A stretch of 64,000 nt of DNA from Bacteroidales bacterium (GTDB lineage Bacteria; Bacteroidota; Bacteroidia; Bacteroidales; F082). Of this stretch, positions 37,628-47,274 are shown piece after piece; the first letter of the stretch is position 1; the number at the start of each line of letters is the position of its first letter. The notes under the pieces are model-generated. The model was not told the DNA's origin, ran no database searches, and worked only from the letters and a program-made list of their open reading frames with translations. A program made the position numbers and the translations under genes. The DNA is taken from positions 62,001 to 126,000 of the forward strand of contig JANQGJ010000021.1 of NCBI GenBank assembly GCA_028277395.1, given 5' to 3'.

Positions 37628-40600
37628 TGCTTGAAAAGATATTAAATCAAAAGGCAATGATATCCACCATCTTGTTTACGGTTATAGTTGGTGGGATTTT
37701 CTCATATATTAAAATAGGAAAGCTTGAAGATGCTGAGGTTCCCATAAAATCGGCAATGGTAATAACACCATATCCCGGAGCATCAGCCCATGAAGTAGAG
37801 CTGGAAGTTACTGATGTTTTGGAAAAGGCTATCCAAAAGCTGGAAAATATAGAGGACATAACAAGTGTTTCTGAAGCGGGATTATCAATAATTACAATAG
37901 AAATAACTCCTGTTGTAAGAACACCTCAATTACCACAATTATGGGATCATCTCAGAAGGAAAGTACATGATGTGTCCGGGGAGCTGCCACAAGGTGCCTA
38001 TGAGCCCATAGTAAATGATGATTTTGCTGATGTATATGGCATACTATATGCAATAACGGCTGAAGGTTATTCTCACAACGAGCTTATTAAATATACAGAG
38101 TATATTGAGAAGAAACTGCTGGCAGTAGAAGGAGTGCGCCGCTCACAAATATTTGGTAAACAAACAGAATCCGTTGACATAATATTCTCCTCTGAACAAC
38201 TGGCAGCACTAAATATCAACCCTATGATAATTGCTTTAGCAATGCAGGATCAGGGTGCAATTGTTAATCCAGGAACAATAAAAACAGGAAAAGAATCCAT
38301 TCGGGTAGGTGTTGGTAGTAAAATAAACAACATTGAAGATATAAAGAATCTGTTAATTCAGGTTCCCGGAGGTGGAAATTTCAGGTTGGGTGAGATAGCA
38401 AATATTGAGCGCTCATTCATGGAGCCAAAGCGGGAAGCCTTATATTTTAACAATAAGCAGGGATTAACACTGGGACTTTCAAATGAGAGTGGAGTTAACA
38501 TTGTTCGTTTAGGCAAAGATCTGGAGAAGAAGATCTCAGAGATCAGCAAAGACCTACCAGTTGGTATCGAAATCGATCAGGTATATTATCAACCTGACAG
38601 GGTTCAGGATGCTGTAAATGATTTTATGATAAACCTTGCTATGTCGGTGGGTATTGTGATCGTTGTTCTGATGTTTGCAATGGGACTCCGATCCGGATTA
38701 CTTATTTCAAGTGGGCTGGTTTTCACGATTCTTGGAACTCTTATTGTAATGCTGGCAATTGGGCTGCCATTACACAGAGTTAGCCTGGCAGCAATAATTC
38801 TTGCTATGGGAATGCTTGTTGATAATGCGATTGTGATTGCAGATGGTATACTGGTTGATTTGAAAAAAGGGGTTGACAGAAGCAAGGCTTTCGTTAACAC
38901 TGCAAAGCGTACTGCTATACCGCTACTAGGTGCTACAGCTGTTGCGATTCTTGCATTTTTGCCCCTGGTAATGTCACCGAATCGGGCAGGTGAGTTTTTA
39001 AGCTCATTATTTACCGTTTTGATCATATCGCTTAGTTTGAGCTGGCTATTTGCAATGATTCAAACACCGTTTAACGCAAAGTACTTTTACCGTACAGAAA
39101 GGCCTGCCGGAGAGCAGGTCGAAGCCTATGATTCCAGATTGCATAAACTTTTTAAAAGAATAGTAACATGGGCTTTAAAACATAAGTTTATGTTTTCTGC
39201 CGGTAGTATTGCTATTCTTATTATCTCTCTGTATTCATTCCGCTTTGTTACCATGGAGTTTATGTCGAAAATTGACTACAACCAGTTCATGATCGAGTAT
39301 TACCTTCCAGAGGGGGCTGATATAGATGCAGTTGAAGAAGATATTGTCTCAATACAGGAGTATTTATTAAAGATGGAAGGAGTAAAATCAGTTACCGGTG
39401 CAGTAGGCAGACCACCTGCCAGGTATCTCCTTATGAGGTATATGCCAACAGGAGGATCAAATTATGGAGAATTAATTGTTGAGACAGAAAAAATATCAGA
39501 TGTTGAAAAACTGATCCCACAAATTGAAGAGTATCTGGACAGAAATTATCCCGATGCATTTACAAGAGCAAACGAGTATGGGGCAGCATTTTCGGAATTT
39601 GATGTTGAAGTTGAATTTACTGGTCCTGATCCCAAGATACTCATTGACCTTGCCAGACAAGCTAAGCAAATATATAATGAGGAACCAATTGCTGTAAATG
39701 TAATGGATAACTGGAGAAATCAATCCAAAGAGATTATTCCGGTTTACTCAGTTGACCGTGCAGGAAGACTGGGATTAACACGTGCTGATATGGGAAATTC
39801 GATACTAGTTGCAACCAACGGGATGCCCATAGGTTCTTTCTACGAAGGTGATAAACATTTACCGGTAATCCTTAAAACATCAGACAATGTTGCTGAAAAT
39901 ATGGAGGGTTTAATGAATATTCCTGTTTGGGGACAGAGAAGTCAGTCAAGTACTCCACTGGCTCAGATTGTCGACACTTTAAATGTTAGCTGGGAGCATG
40001 GTTCTGTTCACCGGCTAAACGGTTCCCGTTCCATAAAAGCACAATGCGACTCACGTAAAGGTTATACTGCGCAGCAGCTTCAGGATAAAGTAAAAACGAA
40101 GGTTGAAGCGATTAACTTACCATCAGGATATGAAATGAAGTGGGAAGGAGCAACTGCCCAGTCATCAGATGCAAATAAAGGATTGTTTATGTATCTGCCA
40201 CTTGCTCTTGGACTAATGATCATAATAGTTATCGGTTTGTTCAACAATTTAAAACAACCTGTTATCATTTTCTCCATTGTTCCATTTGCGTTTATAGGTA
40301 TAGTATTGGGATTAATTCTCACAGGTATCCCGTTAACATTTGCAGGTATTATTGGTGCTTTGGGATTAATAGGAATGATGATCAAGAATTCTGTTGTATT
40401 GCTCGATGAGATCAATAGAAATATAAGGGAAGGAAAGAAAGCTATTGTAGCAACAATTGATGCAGCTGTATCAAGGATGCGGCCTGTAATGATGGCTTCA
40501 TTAACAACAATTCTGGGGATGTTGCCATTAATAACTGATGCAATGTTCAATTCAACTGCTGTTGTTATAATGTTTGGATTACTCATAGGTTCAGTAATTA

Positions 40601-40680
40601 CACTTGTTGTTGTTCCGGTACTTTATACAGTTCTTTTTAAAGTGGATACATCAGGGTTAAAAACAATCAAGAAGATTTAA
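37627..40680 (+). CDS. RND family efflux pump, inner-membrane permease
   Basis: This 1017-residue AcrB-type proton-driven pump has twelve membrane helices and two large periplasmic loops. The helix-4 proton-relay region reads ILAMGMLVDNAIVIADG, with one Asp where AcrB has two. The internal repeat appears again as GLIGMMIKNSVVLLDEI in the second half. Pattern and length fit the hydrophobe/drug exporters better than the metal pumps, but the substrate is unknown. It is the central gene of the adaptor-pump-TolC operon. Confidence 0.93.
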   Translation: MLEKILNQKAMISTILFTVIVGGIFSYIKIGKLEDAEVPIKSAMVITPYPGASAHEVELEVTDVLEKAIQKLENIEDITSVSEAGLSIITIEITPVVRTPQLPQLWDHLRRKVHDVSGELPQGAYEPIVNDDFADVYGILYAITAEGYSHNELIKYTEYIEKKLLAVEGVRRSQIFGKQTESVDIIFSSEQLAALNINPMIIALAMQDQGAIVNPGTIKTGKESIRVGVGSKINNIEDIKNLLIQVPGGGNFRLGEIANIERSFMEPKREALYFNNKQGLTLGLSNESGVNIVRLGKDLEKKISEISKDLPVGIEIDQVYYQPDRVQDAVNDFMINLAMSVGIVIVVLMFAMGLRSGLLISSGLVFTILGTLIVMLAIGLPLHRVSLAAIILAMGMLVDNAIVIADGILVDLKKGVDRSKAFVNTAKRTAIPLLGATAVAILAFLPLVMSPNRAGEFLSSLFTVLIISLSLSWLFAMIQTPFNAKYFYRTERPAGEQVEAYDSRLHKLFKRIVTWALKHKFMFSAGSIAILIISLYSFRFVTMEFMSKIDYNQFMIEYYLPEGADIDAVEEDIVSIQEYLLKMEGVKSVTGAVGRPPARYLLMRYMPTGGSNYGELIVETEKISDVEKLIPQIEEYLDRNYPDAFTRANEYGAAFSEFDVEVEFTGPDPKILIDLARQAKQIYNEEPIAVNVMDNWRNQSKEIIPVYSVDRAGRLGLTRADMGNSILVATNGMPIGSFYEGDKHLPVILKTSDNVAENMEGLMNIPVWGQRSQSSTPLAQIVDTLNVSWEHGSVHRLNGSRSIKAQCDSRKGYTAQQLQDKVKTKVEAINLPSGYEMKWEGATAQSSDANKGLFMYLPLALGLMIIIVIGLFNNLKQPVIIFSIVPFAFIGIVLGLILTGIPLTFAGIIGALGLIGMMIKNSVVLLDEINRNIREGKKAIVATIDAAVSRMRPVMMASLTTILGMLPLITDAMFNSTAVVIMFGLLIGSVITLVVVPVLYTVLFKVDTSGLKTIKKI

Positions 40681-40681
40681 A

Positions 40682-42064
40682 ATGAATAGTTATATAAAAA
40701 TAATAATAGGAACGTTGATGTTGCTTTTAATGGTTGGTTCTGTATCGGCTCAACAGGTTCTCACCCTTAAGGAGTGCAGAAAACAAGCCATTGATCATAA
40801 TAAACAACTTAAGAAAGCCAGGTTTCAGACAGATGAGGCAAAAGAACAGGTAAAGGCTGCCAGGACAAATTACCTTCCGGCGCTGAGTGCTGAAGCAAAT
40901 CTTATGCAATTGATCAGCAATGAAAAAATCAATACAAACGGAAGTTTTCTTCCAACTGCTGAGAGTGAAGAAGCAGCTCAAAAGGGAGAATTCACCGGCA
41001 TGAGTGATGTTTGGATGCCTGGAATGTCATTGGAAATGAACAATACCTCAATTATTTATGGTGGATTATCTGTTACTCAACCGGTTTATGCCGGAGGTAA
41101 GATAAATACCGGAAATAAGATGGCTGATGCCGGACTTGAGATAGCCGGAATGTCTTATGATCTTAAATATTCTGAAATTATAGAACTCACTGATCAGGCA
41201 TTCTGGAATGTAGCTATGGTGGAGGCAAACATTGATCTTGCAAATAAATATATTGAAATGCTGACTGAACTTGAAGATCTGACCACGTCAATGTATGATC
41301 TTGGATTGCAACCTGCAAGTGAAAAGCTTAAGGTAAATGTTCAGAAAAATGAAGCAGAACTTCAGCTTATGATCGCAAAAAACGGATTAAGAATTGCAAA
41401 AATGAATCTGAACCAGATACTTGGTAACAAACTACAAAAGGATATTGTAATTAAATATGATTCGTTATCTAGTTTCACATTAATGGATCTCTCAAATGGG
41501 ACATCAATGGCTGAACATAACCGCAACGAACTAAAAATTCTGGAAAAGCAGATCCAGCTGGCCGAACTGGATAAAAAAATGATCATGGGAGATTATCTGC
41601 CTGAGCTCGGAGTTGGGATCCAATACACAGGGATTTATGTAAAAGACTTTAAAGATGATATTACATTCAACCCAATGGTAGCAGCTCAGTTAACTATACC
41701 AATTTTCCAGTGGGGGCAAGGACGTCACAAGCAGAAAGCAGCTCAGTTAAAGATAAAGCAAAACCAGACTGAGTTCAATCGTACAAATGACCTCATAAAT
41801 CTTGAAGTAATGAGTACAAAAGTAAAGGTTGAAGAAGCTTTTGAAGCTATTATTATTGCCGAAAAAAATATTGAAGCTGCTGAAGAAAATCTTAGTGAAA
41901 CCAGGTTGAGTTATGAAGTTGGATTAAACTCAACAACAGACCTGTTAAATGCTCAAACAACCTGGCTGAATGCCAAAGCACAACAAATTAAAGCTTTAGC
42001 ACAATATAAAGTTCTCGAAACATCATGGAAAAAAGTAACCGGGAAACTAAATTCAATTGAATAG
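40682..42064 (+). CDS. TolC family outer-membrane efflux channel
   Basis: The 460-residue protein has a signal peptide (cut near VSAQQ) and the two outer-membrane-efflux repeats: long coiled-coil helices (residues about 25-75 and 150-260, then 330-450) with barrel strands between (SIIYGGLSVTQPVYAGGKI and AAQLTIPIFQWGQGRHKQ). The ending SYEVGLNSTTDLLNAQTTWL is typical. It starts one base after the pump stop and completes the tripartite exporter. Confidence 0.92.
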   Translation: MNSYIKIIIGTLMLLLMVGSVSAQQVLTLKECRKQAIDHNKQLKKARFQTDEAKEQVKAARTNYLPALSAEANLMQLISNEKINTNGSFLPTAESEEAAQKGEFTGMSDVWMPGMSLEMNNTSIIYGGLSVTQPVYAGGKINTGNKMADAGLEIAGMSYDLKYSEIIELTDQAFWNVAMVEANIDLANKYIEMLTELEDLTTSMYDLGLQPASEKLKVNVQKNEAELQLMIAKNGLRIAKMNLNQILGNKLQKDIVIKYDSLSSFTLMDLSNGTSMAEHNRNELKILEKQIQLAELDKKMIMGDYLPELGVGIQYTGIYVKDFKDDITFNPMVAAQLTIPIFQWGQGRHKQKAAQLKIKQNQTEFNRTNDLINLEVMSTKVKVEEAFEAIIIAEKNIEAAEENLSETRLSYEVGLNSTTDLLNAQTTWLNAKAQQIKALAQYKVLETSWKKVTGKLNSIE

Positions 42065-42093
42065 AAATCAGAATAAAATCTTTCTATTTCAAC

Positions 42094-42101
42094 TATCTTT
42101 G
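42094..42101 (+). promoter_or_regulatory. -7 promoter element (TAnnTTTG) of the histidine-kinase gene
   Basis: TATCTTTG followed by C matches TAnnTTTGy and ends only five bases before the ATG at 42107, so the transcript would be leaderless or nearly so. Confidence 0.45.
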
Positions 42102-42106
42102 CAGCT

Positions 42107-43186
42107 ATGCAGAATAAAATAGAATGCTTAAATAAAAACAGGAAACGTGATACTCTGGCATCGAGGCTGCCAAGCTATAAACCTCTGAATATCATTATCA
42201 GAGTTCTTATAATAAGCCTGGTTGCTATTGGTTTGTTGAAACTAATAGTATTTGTTGTTGATGGTCCTCCTTTAAACGGAGGTCCCATTCCATTAAAATA
42301 TTATTTAATATTCATTGTTTCATTTGTAACAGCGGCAGAAGTGCAGATTGCTTTGGATAACATTCTCGAAAGATTCCTGCCAGTTCCGAATAAAATGAAA
42401 CTGAGGTTACTGATCCAGGTTTCCTGTGGATTGATAATATTGTACCTTTCCTTTCATCTTATAATGCAGTACATAGAACCTGAGATTCAAAATGAAAGAA
42501 CATTGCCTGGTGTATATATGGGCTTGTTAACCGGTTTGTTATTTGTTTATATGACTGCCAATGGTTTAACAATAGCACGTTTTACGGAAAAATGGTTCAA
42601 TTCGCAAAGACAAATTGATGATATGAAACGCGAGAGACTGAAGATGGATTATAATTCGCTTCAGGATCAGCTAAATCCTCATTTTTTATTCAATAACCTA
42701 AGCGTTTTAAAATCATTGATTATATATGATAAAGACTCAGCTTTGAAATTTACCGAAAACTTTACAGATGTTTATAGGTATGTTCTTCAAAGTAAGGATA
42801 AACAAACTGTAAAGCTTAAAGATGAATTAATCTTTATAGATTCTTACCTGGGGTTACACAAAGAAAGACTGGGAGATGGATTAGATGTAATGATGTCGGT
42901 TGAAAAAGAATACGTAGAAAAAGAGATTGCTCCGTTGTCACTTCAGTTACTTGTAGAAAATGCCATAAAACATAATGTGGCTGCCAAAGATTCTCCTTTG
43001 AAAATTCAGATAAGATCCAACAGGGATTTTGTTACTGTTGAAAATAATATTCAGCTGAGAAATTCATCCTATTCGACCAAAACAGGATTAAATAACCTGA
43101 TTATGAGGTATGAGATCCTTACAGAACGTAAAATTGAGGTTTTAAATGAAAACGAAATATTCATAATAAAGATTCCATTACTTTAA
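42107..43186 (+). CDS. LytS/YehU-type sensor histidine kinase
   Basis: The 359-residue membrane kinase has four membrane helices in the first 160 residues and no large external sensor domain. The His_kinase box reads QLNPHFLFNNLSVLKSLI, with the phosphorylated His in NPHFLFN. The ATP-binding part shows LLVENAIKHN and a shortened end. It is paired with the LytTR regulator 10 bases downstream. The efflux operon directly upstream suggests, but does not prove, that the pair controls it. Confidence 0.92.
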   Translation: MQNKIECLNKNRKRDTLASRLPSYKPLNIIIRVLIISLVAIGLLKLIVFVVDGPPLNGGPIPLKYYLIFIVSFVTAAEVQIALDNILERFLPVPNKMKLRLLIQVSCGLIILYLSFHLIMQYIEPEIQNERTLPGVYMGLLTGLLFVYMTANGLTIARFTEKWFNSQRQIDDMKRERLKMDYNSLQDQLNPHFLFNNLSVLKSLIIYDKDSALKFTENFTDVYRYVLQSKDKQTVKLKDELIFIDSYLGLHKERLGDGLDVMMSVEKEYVEKEIAPLSLQLLVENAIKHNVAAKDSPLKIQIRSNRDFVTVENNIQLRNSSYSTKTGLNNLIMRYEILTERKIEVLNENEIFIIKIPLL

Positions 43187-43196
43187 TCAATAATAA

Positions 43197-43964
43197 ATGA
43201 ATGTAATAATTATAGAAGACGAACATCACAATTACAAAATGTTACGGGGAATGATTGAAAAATATCGTCCACACTGGAAAATTAATGGCCCGTTTGAAAG
43301 TGTTGAAAAGTCTGTTTCCTGGTTGTCAGCTAATCAGGCTCCGGATTTGATATTTATGGATATCCAGCTTATTGATGGTATTTGCTTCTCAATATTTGAA
43401 GAAATAGAACTTGAAAGTATGGTGATCTTCACAACTGCTTATGATGAATATGCTTTACAGGCTTTCGAAGTGAATAGTATCGATTATCTACTAAAACCTA
43501 TTAAAGATATCAAACTTCAAAATGCAATTGATAGGTTTGAATTGTTTTATAACAATAAGGAACAGAATTCATCAAAAGTTGACTACAATGAAGTAATGAA
43601 GGCCATTGTTAATGGTGAGAAGAAATATCGTAGCAGGTTTCTTGTGGCAAATGCAGCATCTTACTACAAAATTAACACTTGCGAAATAGCATTGTTTCAT
43701 ACAGAAAACAGATTGACTTATGCAATAACATTTGCCGGTAAGAGACACACCATAGATATTACAATGGAGAAACTGGAAGGACAACTAAATCCTGAAACCT
43801 TTTTCAGAGCTAACAGAAGTACAATAGTACATAGTGATGCAATTCGTAAAATAGAAAACTATTTCGGAGGTAAATTATATGTTCATTTAATTCCTCCGTT
43901 AAGAGATCAAATAACAATCAGCAGATTAAAAGCGACTGAATTCAAAAACTGGCTTGATAAATAA
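43197..43964 (+). CDS. LytTR-family response regulator
   Basis: The 255-residue regulator has a receiver domain with acidic pocket IIEDE, phospho-acceptor Asp in LIFMDIQL, and the Lys in YLLKPI. A C-terminal LytTR DNA-binding domain follows (FLVANAASYYKI, FHTENRLTYAITFAGKRHT and FFRANRSTIVHSDAI). It is the partner of the adjacent LytS-type kinase. LytTR proteins bind paired direct repeats; I did not identify such sites with confidence. Confidence 0.93.
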   Translation: MNVIIIEDEHHNYKMLRGMIEKYRPHWKINGPFESVEKSVSWLSANQAPDLIFMDIQLIDGICFSIFEEIELESMVIFTTAYDEYALQAFEVNSIDYLLKPIKDIKLQNAIDRFELFYNNKEQNSSKVDYNEVMKAIVNGEKKYRSRFLVANAASYYKINTCEIALFHTENRLTYAITFAGKRHTIDITMEKLEGQLNPETFFRANRSTIVHSDAIRKIENYFGGKLYVHLIPPLRDQITISRLKATEFKNWLDK

Positions 43965-44010
43965 TAATGTTTAAATAACTACAGGTGTATAGTATTAGCT
44001 AAATTAACTG

Positions 44011-44850
44011 ATGTTTATGAAAACTAACAAATTACGACCCAAAATTATATTTAAACTTTCATTGATCATACTTTCATTAGTAGTGCTGATTTCTTCATGC
44101 ATAAAAACTTTTGATTATTCGGTATATTCATCTTATGTCCCTGTTTCATACCGTGATTCAAGGGAAGATAATCAGTTGGAATTAACAAACATTGAAAATA
44201 GTATTCAGGATGGTGAACCCTTTAAGTTTGTATTTATTTCCGATAGCCATACCAGTTACAATGATCTTGATGATTTTGCATGTGCTATTAAAGATATACC
44301 TGAGGTTTTATTTATATTACATGGTGGAGATCTGACTGATGGAGGAATGCTTGCTGAGTATCAAATATATTATGATATAATGGAAAAGGCTCAAAAACCA
44401 TATTTTCAAGTGATTGGCAATCATGATTGCCTTGCAAACGGGTTATCAATTTATAACGACATGTATGGTAAAGATGATTATGTTTTAACATTTAAGAACT
44501 GTAAATTTATCTTCTTCAATGATATTGTCTGGGAACTCGAAAATCGTGAACCCGATTATTTTTGGTTAATGGAGCAACTAGAAGATACAGTTGGATATGA
44601 TCATGTTTTTGTAATATCTCATATATCACCGTTGTCAGACTCATTTACACCTTTAAATTCATACGCCTACCTGAATATCCTGAAAAAATATAATGTTGAT
44701 CTTTCAGTTCACGGACATGATCACGACTATTTAACCGGCACCTTTGAAGGTGATATCGATTACCTCATTATCGGATCAATTGATAAGAAGCATTATATAG
44801 AGGTCACTGTTGAAAATGAATCTTTTTATCTAAACCGAAAACCATTTTAA
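44011..44850 (+). CDS. Metallophosphoesterase lipoprotein
   Basis: This 279-residue calcineurin-like phosphoesterase has a membrane leader and lipobox SSCI (Cys about residue 30). All metal motifs are present: ISDSH, GGDLTDGG, GNHD, VISHIS and GHDHD. The enzyme should be active and exported, anchored to a membrane; its substrate is unknown. It is 47 bases after the response regulator and one base before the barrel-like gene. Start ATG 44011 or 44017. Confidence 0.88.
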   Translation: MFMKTNKLRPKIIFKLSLIILSLVVLISSCIKTFDYSVYSSYVPVSYRDSREDNQLELTNIENSIQDGEPFKFVFISDSHTSYNDLDDFACAIKDIPEVLFILHGGDLTDGGMLAEYQIYYDIMEKAQKPYFQVIGNHDCLANGLSIYNDMYGKDDYVLTFKNCKFIFFNDIVWELENREPDYFWLMEQLEDTVGYDHVFVISHISPLSDSFTPLNSYAYLNILKKYNVDLSVHGHDHDYLTGTFEGDIDYLIIGSIDKKHYIEVTVENESFYLNRKPF

Positions 44851-44851
44851 T

Positions 44852-45448
44852 ATGACCAGGAAGCTTATTATAATGATTGGGTTTATACTAATAAATGTTA
44901 TGCTAGTAGCCCAGGATCAGGAAGAAAAAAGAAGAAACTGGATTGTTCCCAGGTTCATAAACACCCAGTATGCCGGAGGAATAGGAAATTATATCATTGG
45001 AGCAGGTTATTTTCTTAACAAATCGCAAAGTTTGCGATTAATTATTCAATATGGATTTACTCCAAAGTATAAAACAAATAAGAATCTTCATACTTCTACA
45101 ATCAGTTTTAAAGTTTTACCCGTAAAATACAAACCAAAAGAGAATATCTCATTAATGCCTGTTGTTGGTATTGCCGTAAGCAGGGTTTTTGCTGATGGTC
45201 CGGGAACTTTTACAAGGTTACCATCATATTATCCCGATGGATACTATGCTCCAAATGCTTTTAGATTTCATCTTAATCTTGGTGGTGTATTTCAATATGA
45301 TCTGCAGAGAAATTCGTGTGTCAGGGCTCTGGAGTTTTATATTCTTACTACTACCAACGATCTGTACGCAAAATATTTCATTAAGTACAAGCCCATAAAA
45401 CTTACTGATATTTTTTCAATGGCACTTGGGGTGAATATTAATTTTTGA
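44852..45448 (+). CDS. Outer-membrane beta-barrel-like protein, unknown
   Basis: This 198-residue protein has a signal peptide (cut near MLVAQDQ). The remainder is strand-rich with alternating aromatic and polar residues (IIGAGYFLNKSQSLRLIIQY) and ends in NINF, a typical barrel C-terminus with final Phe. I do not recognise the family. It starts one base after the phosphoesterase gene, so the two are probably co-expressed. Confidence 0.65.
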   Translation: MTRKLIIMIGFILINVMLVAQDQEEKRRNWIVPRFINTQYAGGIGNYIIGAGYFLNKSQSLRLIIQYGFTPKYKTNKNLHTSTISFKVLPVKYKPKENISLMPVVGIAVSRVFADGPGTFTRLPSYYPDGYYAPNAFRFHLNLGGVFQYDLQRNSCVRALEFYILTTTNDLYAKYFIKYKPIKLTDIFSMALGVNINF

Positions 45449-45799
45449 TGGTTCTATGGCTTATCTGCCGGAATTTATGTAGGCAGGTTCTATTGTTCTC
45501 CAGATACAAATCGGGATGTTCGATAGCTTGATGGCCTGATAACCTGAATGATATCATACGTCCTTTATTGTCAACCTATTTCAGTGAAAGACAAAAGACC
45601 AAAAACCTGCCTCCACATCTTACGGCAGGCAAATCCTAAATCTAAAATCTGCAACCTACCTCAATAGCCTCTGGCAAGCAAGTCACAAATCGTAAACCTC
45701 CGAAAACGGTCAACGCTATTCAGGCATAGACAAATCGCAAATCGTCAACCTGCCTCCACATCTTCCGGCAGGCAAGTTACAAATCGCAAATAATACCAG
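45449..45799. repeat. Intergenic cluster of short palindromic repeats
   Basis: Two copies of a unit CCTGCCTCCACATCTTnCGG ending CAGGC occur at 45606-45630 and 45749-45773. In each, CCTGCC can pair with GGCAGG. A third, eroded copy starts near 45656 (CCTACCTCAATAGC). Each is flanked by variants of CAAATCGCAAAT. The arrangement resembles REP-like intergenic repeats common in Bacteroidota. No gene is seen here. It lies between two convergent operons, where hairpins could also help termination. Confidence 0.6.
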
Positions 45800-46720
45800 T
45801 TACTCAATACTACCATTAAATTTCATGATTTGTCTTTTAAAAGAAGTTGTTTTCATGAGATTCTCAAATAAAATAATTGTTAAAATTGCAAGACCTGGAC
45901 CTAATATAACATCTATGATATAATGATGACCTGAATAAACAGCCGCAAACCATATTCCAATCATAAGTATGGCAAAAACCAAATTCACCCACCCCAAATG
46001 CTTTTTAATTCCATAATAAAGAACAATTACAGGATATGCTGAATGTAGTGATGGAATTGCAGCAAGAACATTTGCATTTTTATTGTAAATATTTGCGAAA
46101 ACAGGTATCCCAATAAGCTCATCAAACCGGACTAATCCGGCTCTGTTCCCGGGTACTCCAATTTTCAGATCAAATCCATACATATCCACATACCAGGGCG
46201 GTGCAGCAGGATAAATGTAATAAATGACAAAACCCAGTAGATTTACAAATAAAAAGACCAGAGAGAATTGTATAAATGTAGCTTTATCTTTTACAAATAA
46301 ATATACTGCAAATGCTAACGGAACAGGTACCCAGGTGAGATAGAACAAACCACTAATCAAATCAAGAAACTTGTAATTGTACAATTTAAAGAATTCATTT
46401 GGGGTTACCTTTAACTGGCCTAAATTTATTCCAAACAGTAACTTCTCAGCTTCATAAAGCTCTTTGATGTGAACCGTTGAAACTTCGTAATTTGGAATTA
46501 TACGCATAGAGTCGTAAACTATCCAGTAAATTATGAAAATAGAAAATCCTGTAATTATCTTTCGTGTTAGCTTATTGGTATAATACATAACTACCCATAT
46601 TGTCAGAACTAAGACATGGTCAGTTCTAATTCCATCGGTAATGTAGGTCAGAATCAAATAAACTGTAACAATTGAAATATTAACTGAAAGATTTTTTAGT
46701 GTAAACCTCTGATAGTTCAT
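45800..46720 (-). CDS. PAP2-family inositol phosphorylceramide synthase candidate
   Basis: The 306-residue polytopic membrane protein has the PAP2/AUR1 catalytic motifs: IPSLHSAYP and SGHHYIIDVILG, with the His-His-Asp set. The preceding YPAAPPWY stretch is typical of IPC-synthase-like members. Known relatives move a phosphoinositol head group from phosphatidylinositol to ceramide. The operon supplies both substrates (ceramide genes and inositol-lipid genes), which supports that assignment over a simple lipid phosphatase. It is the last gene of the ten-gene unit. Confidence 0.78.
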   Translation of the reverse strand: MNYQRFTLKNLSVNISIVTVYLILTYITDGIRTDHVLVLTIWVVMYYTNKLTRKIITGFSIFIIYWIVYDSMRIIPNYEVSTVHIKELYEAEKLLFGINLGQLKVTPNEFFKLYNYKFLDLISGLFYLTWVPVPLAFAVYLFVKDKATFIQFSLVFLFVNLLGFVIYYIYPAAPPWYVDMYGFDLKIGVPGNRAGLVRFDELIGIPVFANIYNKNANVLAAIPSLHSAYPVIVLYYGIKKHLGWVNLVFAILMIGIWFAAVYSGHHYIIDVILGPGLAILTIILFENLMKTTSFKRQIMKFNGSIE

Positions 46721-46731
46721 TAACTTCTCAA

Positions 46732-47271
46732 TTATTTATTTAAATATTTTTCATAGGTCGCCTCTCTGGTAAGAGTGTCAGTACCAAACAACTCAATGTA
46801 TTCCACCTTTGGCCATATTCCTGAATTATCAGCCTGAATAAATAAATGGTCCAGCAGACTGTATCTGTTGTTTATAAAAGTATAAACATCTGCCTTCTCA
46901 GGTTCGGATTGCACAAGCCAAAGCTTTTTATCCTCATGGGCTACCAATTCAAGGATAAATTGCGAATTATCAGAAATATCTTTTTTACATTCTATGCCAT
47001 ATGCATATATGCGTTGAATATATGTTAATTTTTTTCTTTGTCCTTCTTCATCATATCTTATCCAGGAAACAAGTACAGGTTCTTCATCAATCAATATTCC
47101 ATTTTCGTTAAAATTAGCCTCGTAAACGATGGTATTTGCATTATGGTTTCTCTGAATATAAAACAGCAACTCATTTGTTTTAGGCGGCAACGGATAATTG
47201 TAGTCTTCATTATAATTCACCGGAACAACTAGTACAATTAATACCAATAATACATTAATTAAATAGTTCAT
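46732..47271 (-). CDS. DUF4833-like exported protein
   Basis: This 179-residue protein has an N-terminal hydrophobic leader. The blocks LLFYIQRNHNANTIVYEANFN, LVSWIRYDEEG and YIQRIYAYGIECKK match what I remember of the DUF4833 family, which has no known activity. It sits 11 bases before the IPC-synthase-like gene and 3 bases after the SDR gene, so it is bound into the sphingolipid operon. A periplasmic role in handling or modifying inositol lipid is inference only. Confidence 0.65.
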   Translation of the reverse strand: MNYLINVLLVLIVLVVPVNYNEDYNYPLPPKTNELLFYIQRNHNANTIVYEANFNENGILIDEEPVLVSWIRYDEEGQRKKLTYIQRIYAYGIECKKDISDNSQFILELVAHEDKKLWLVQSEPEKADVYTFINNRYSLLDHLFIQADNSGIWPKVEYIELFGTDTLTREATYEKYLNK

Positions 47272-47274
47272 TTC

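Noticed and set aside
40080-40586. 168-residue minus-strand frame
   Set aside because: Antisense shadow of the RND pump's well conserved second half.
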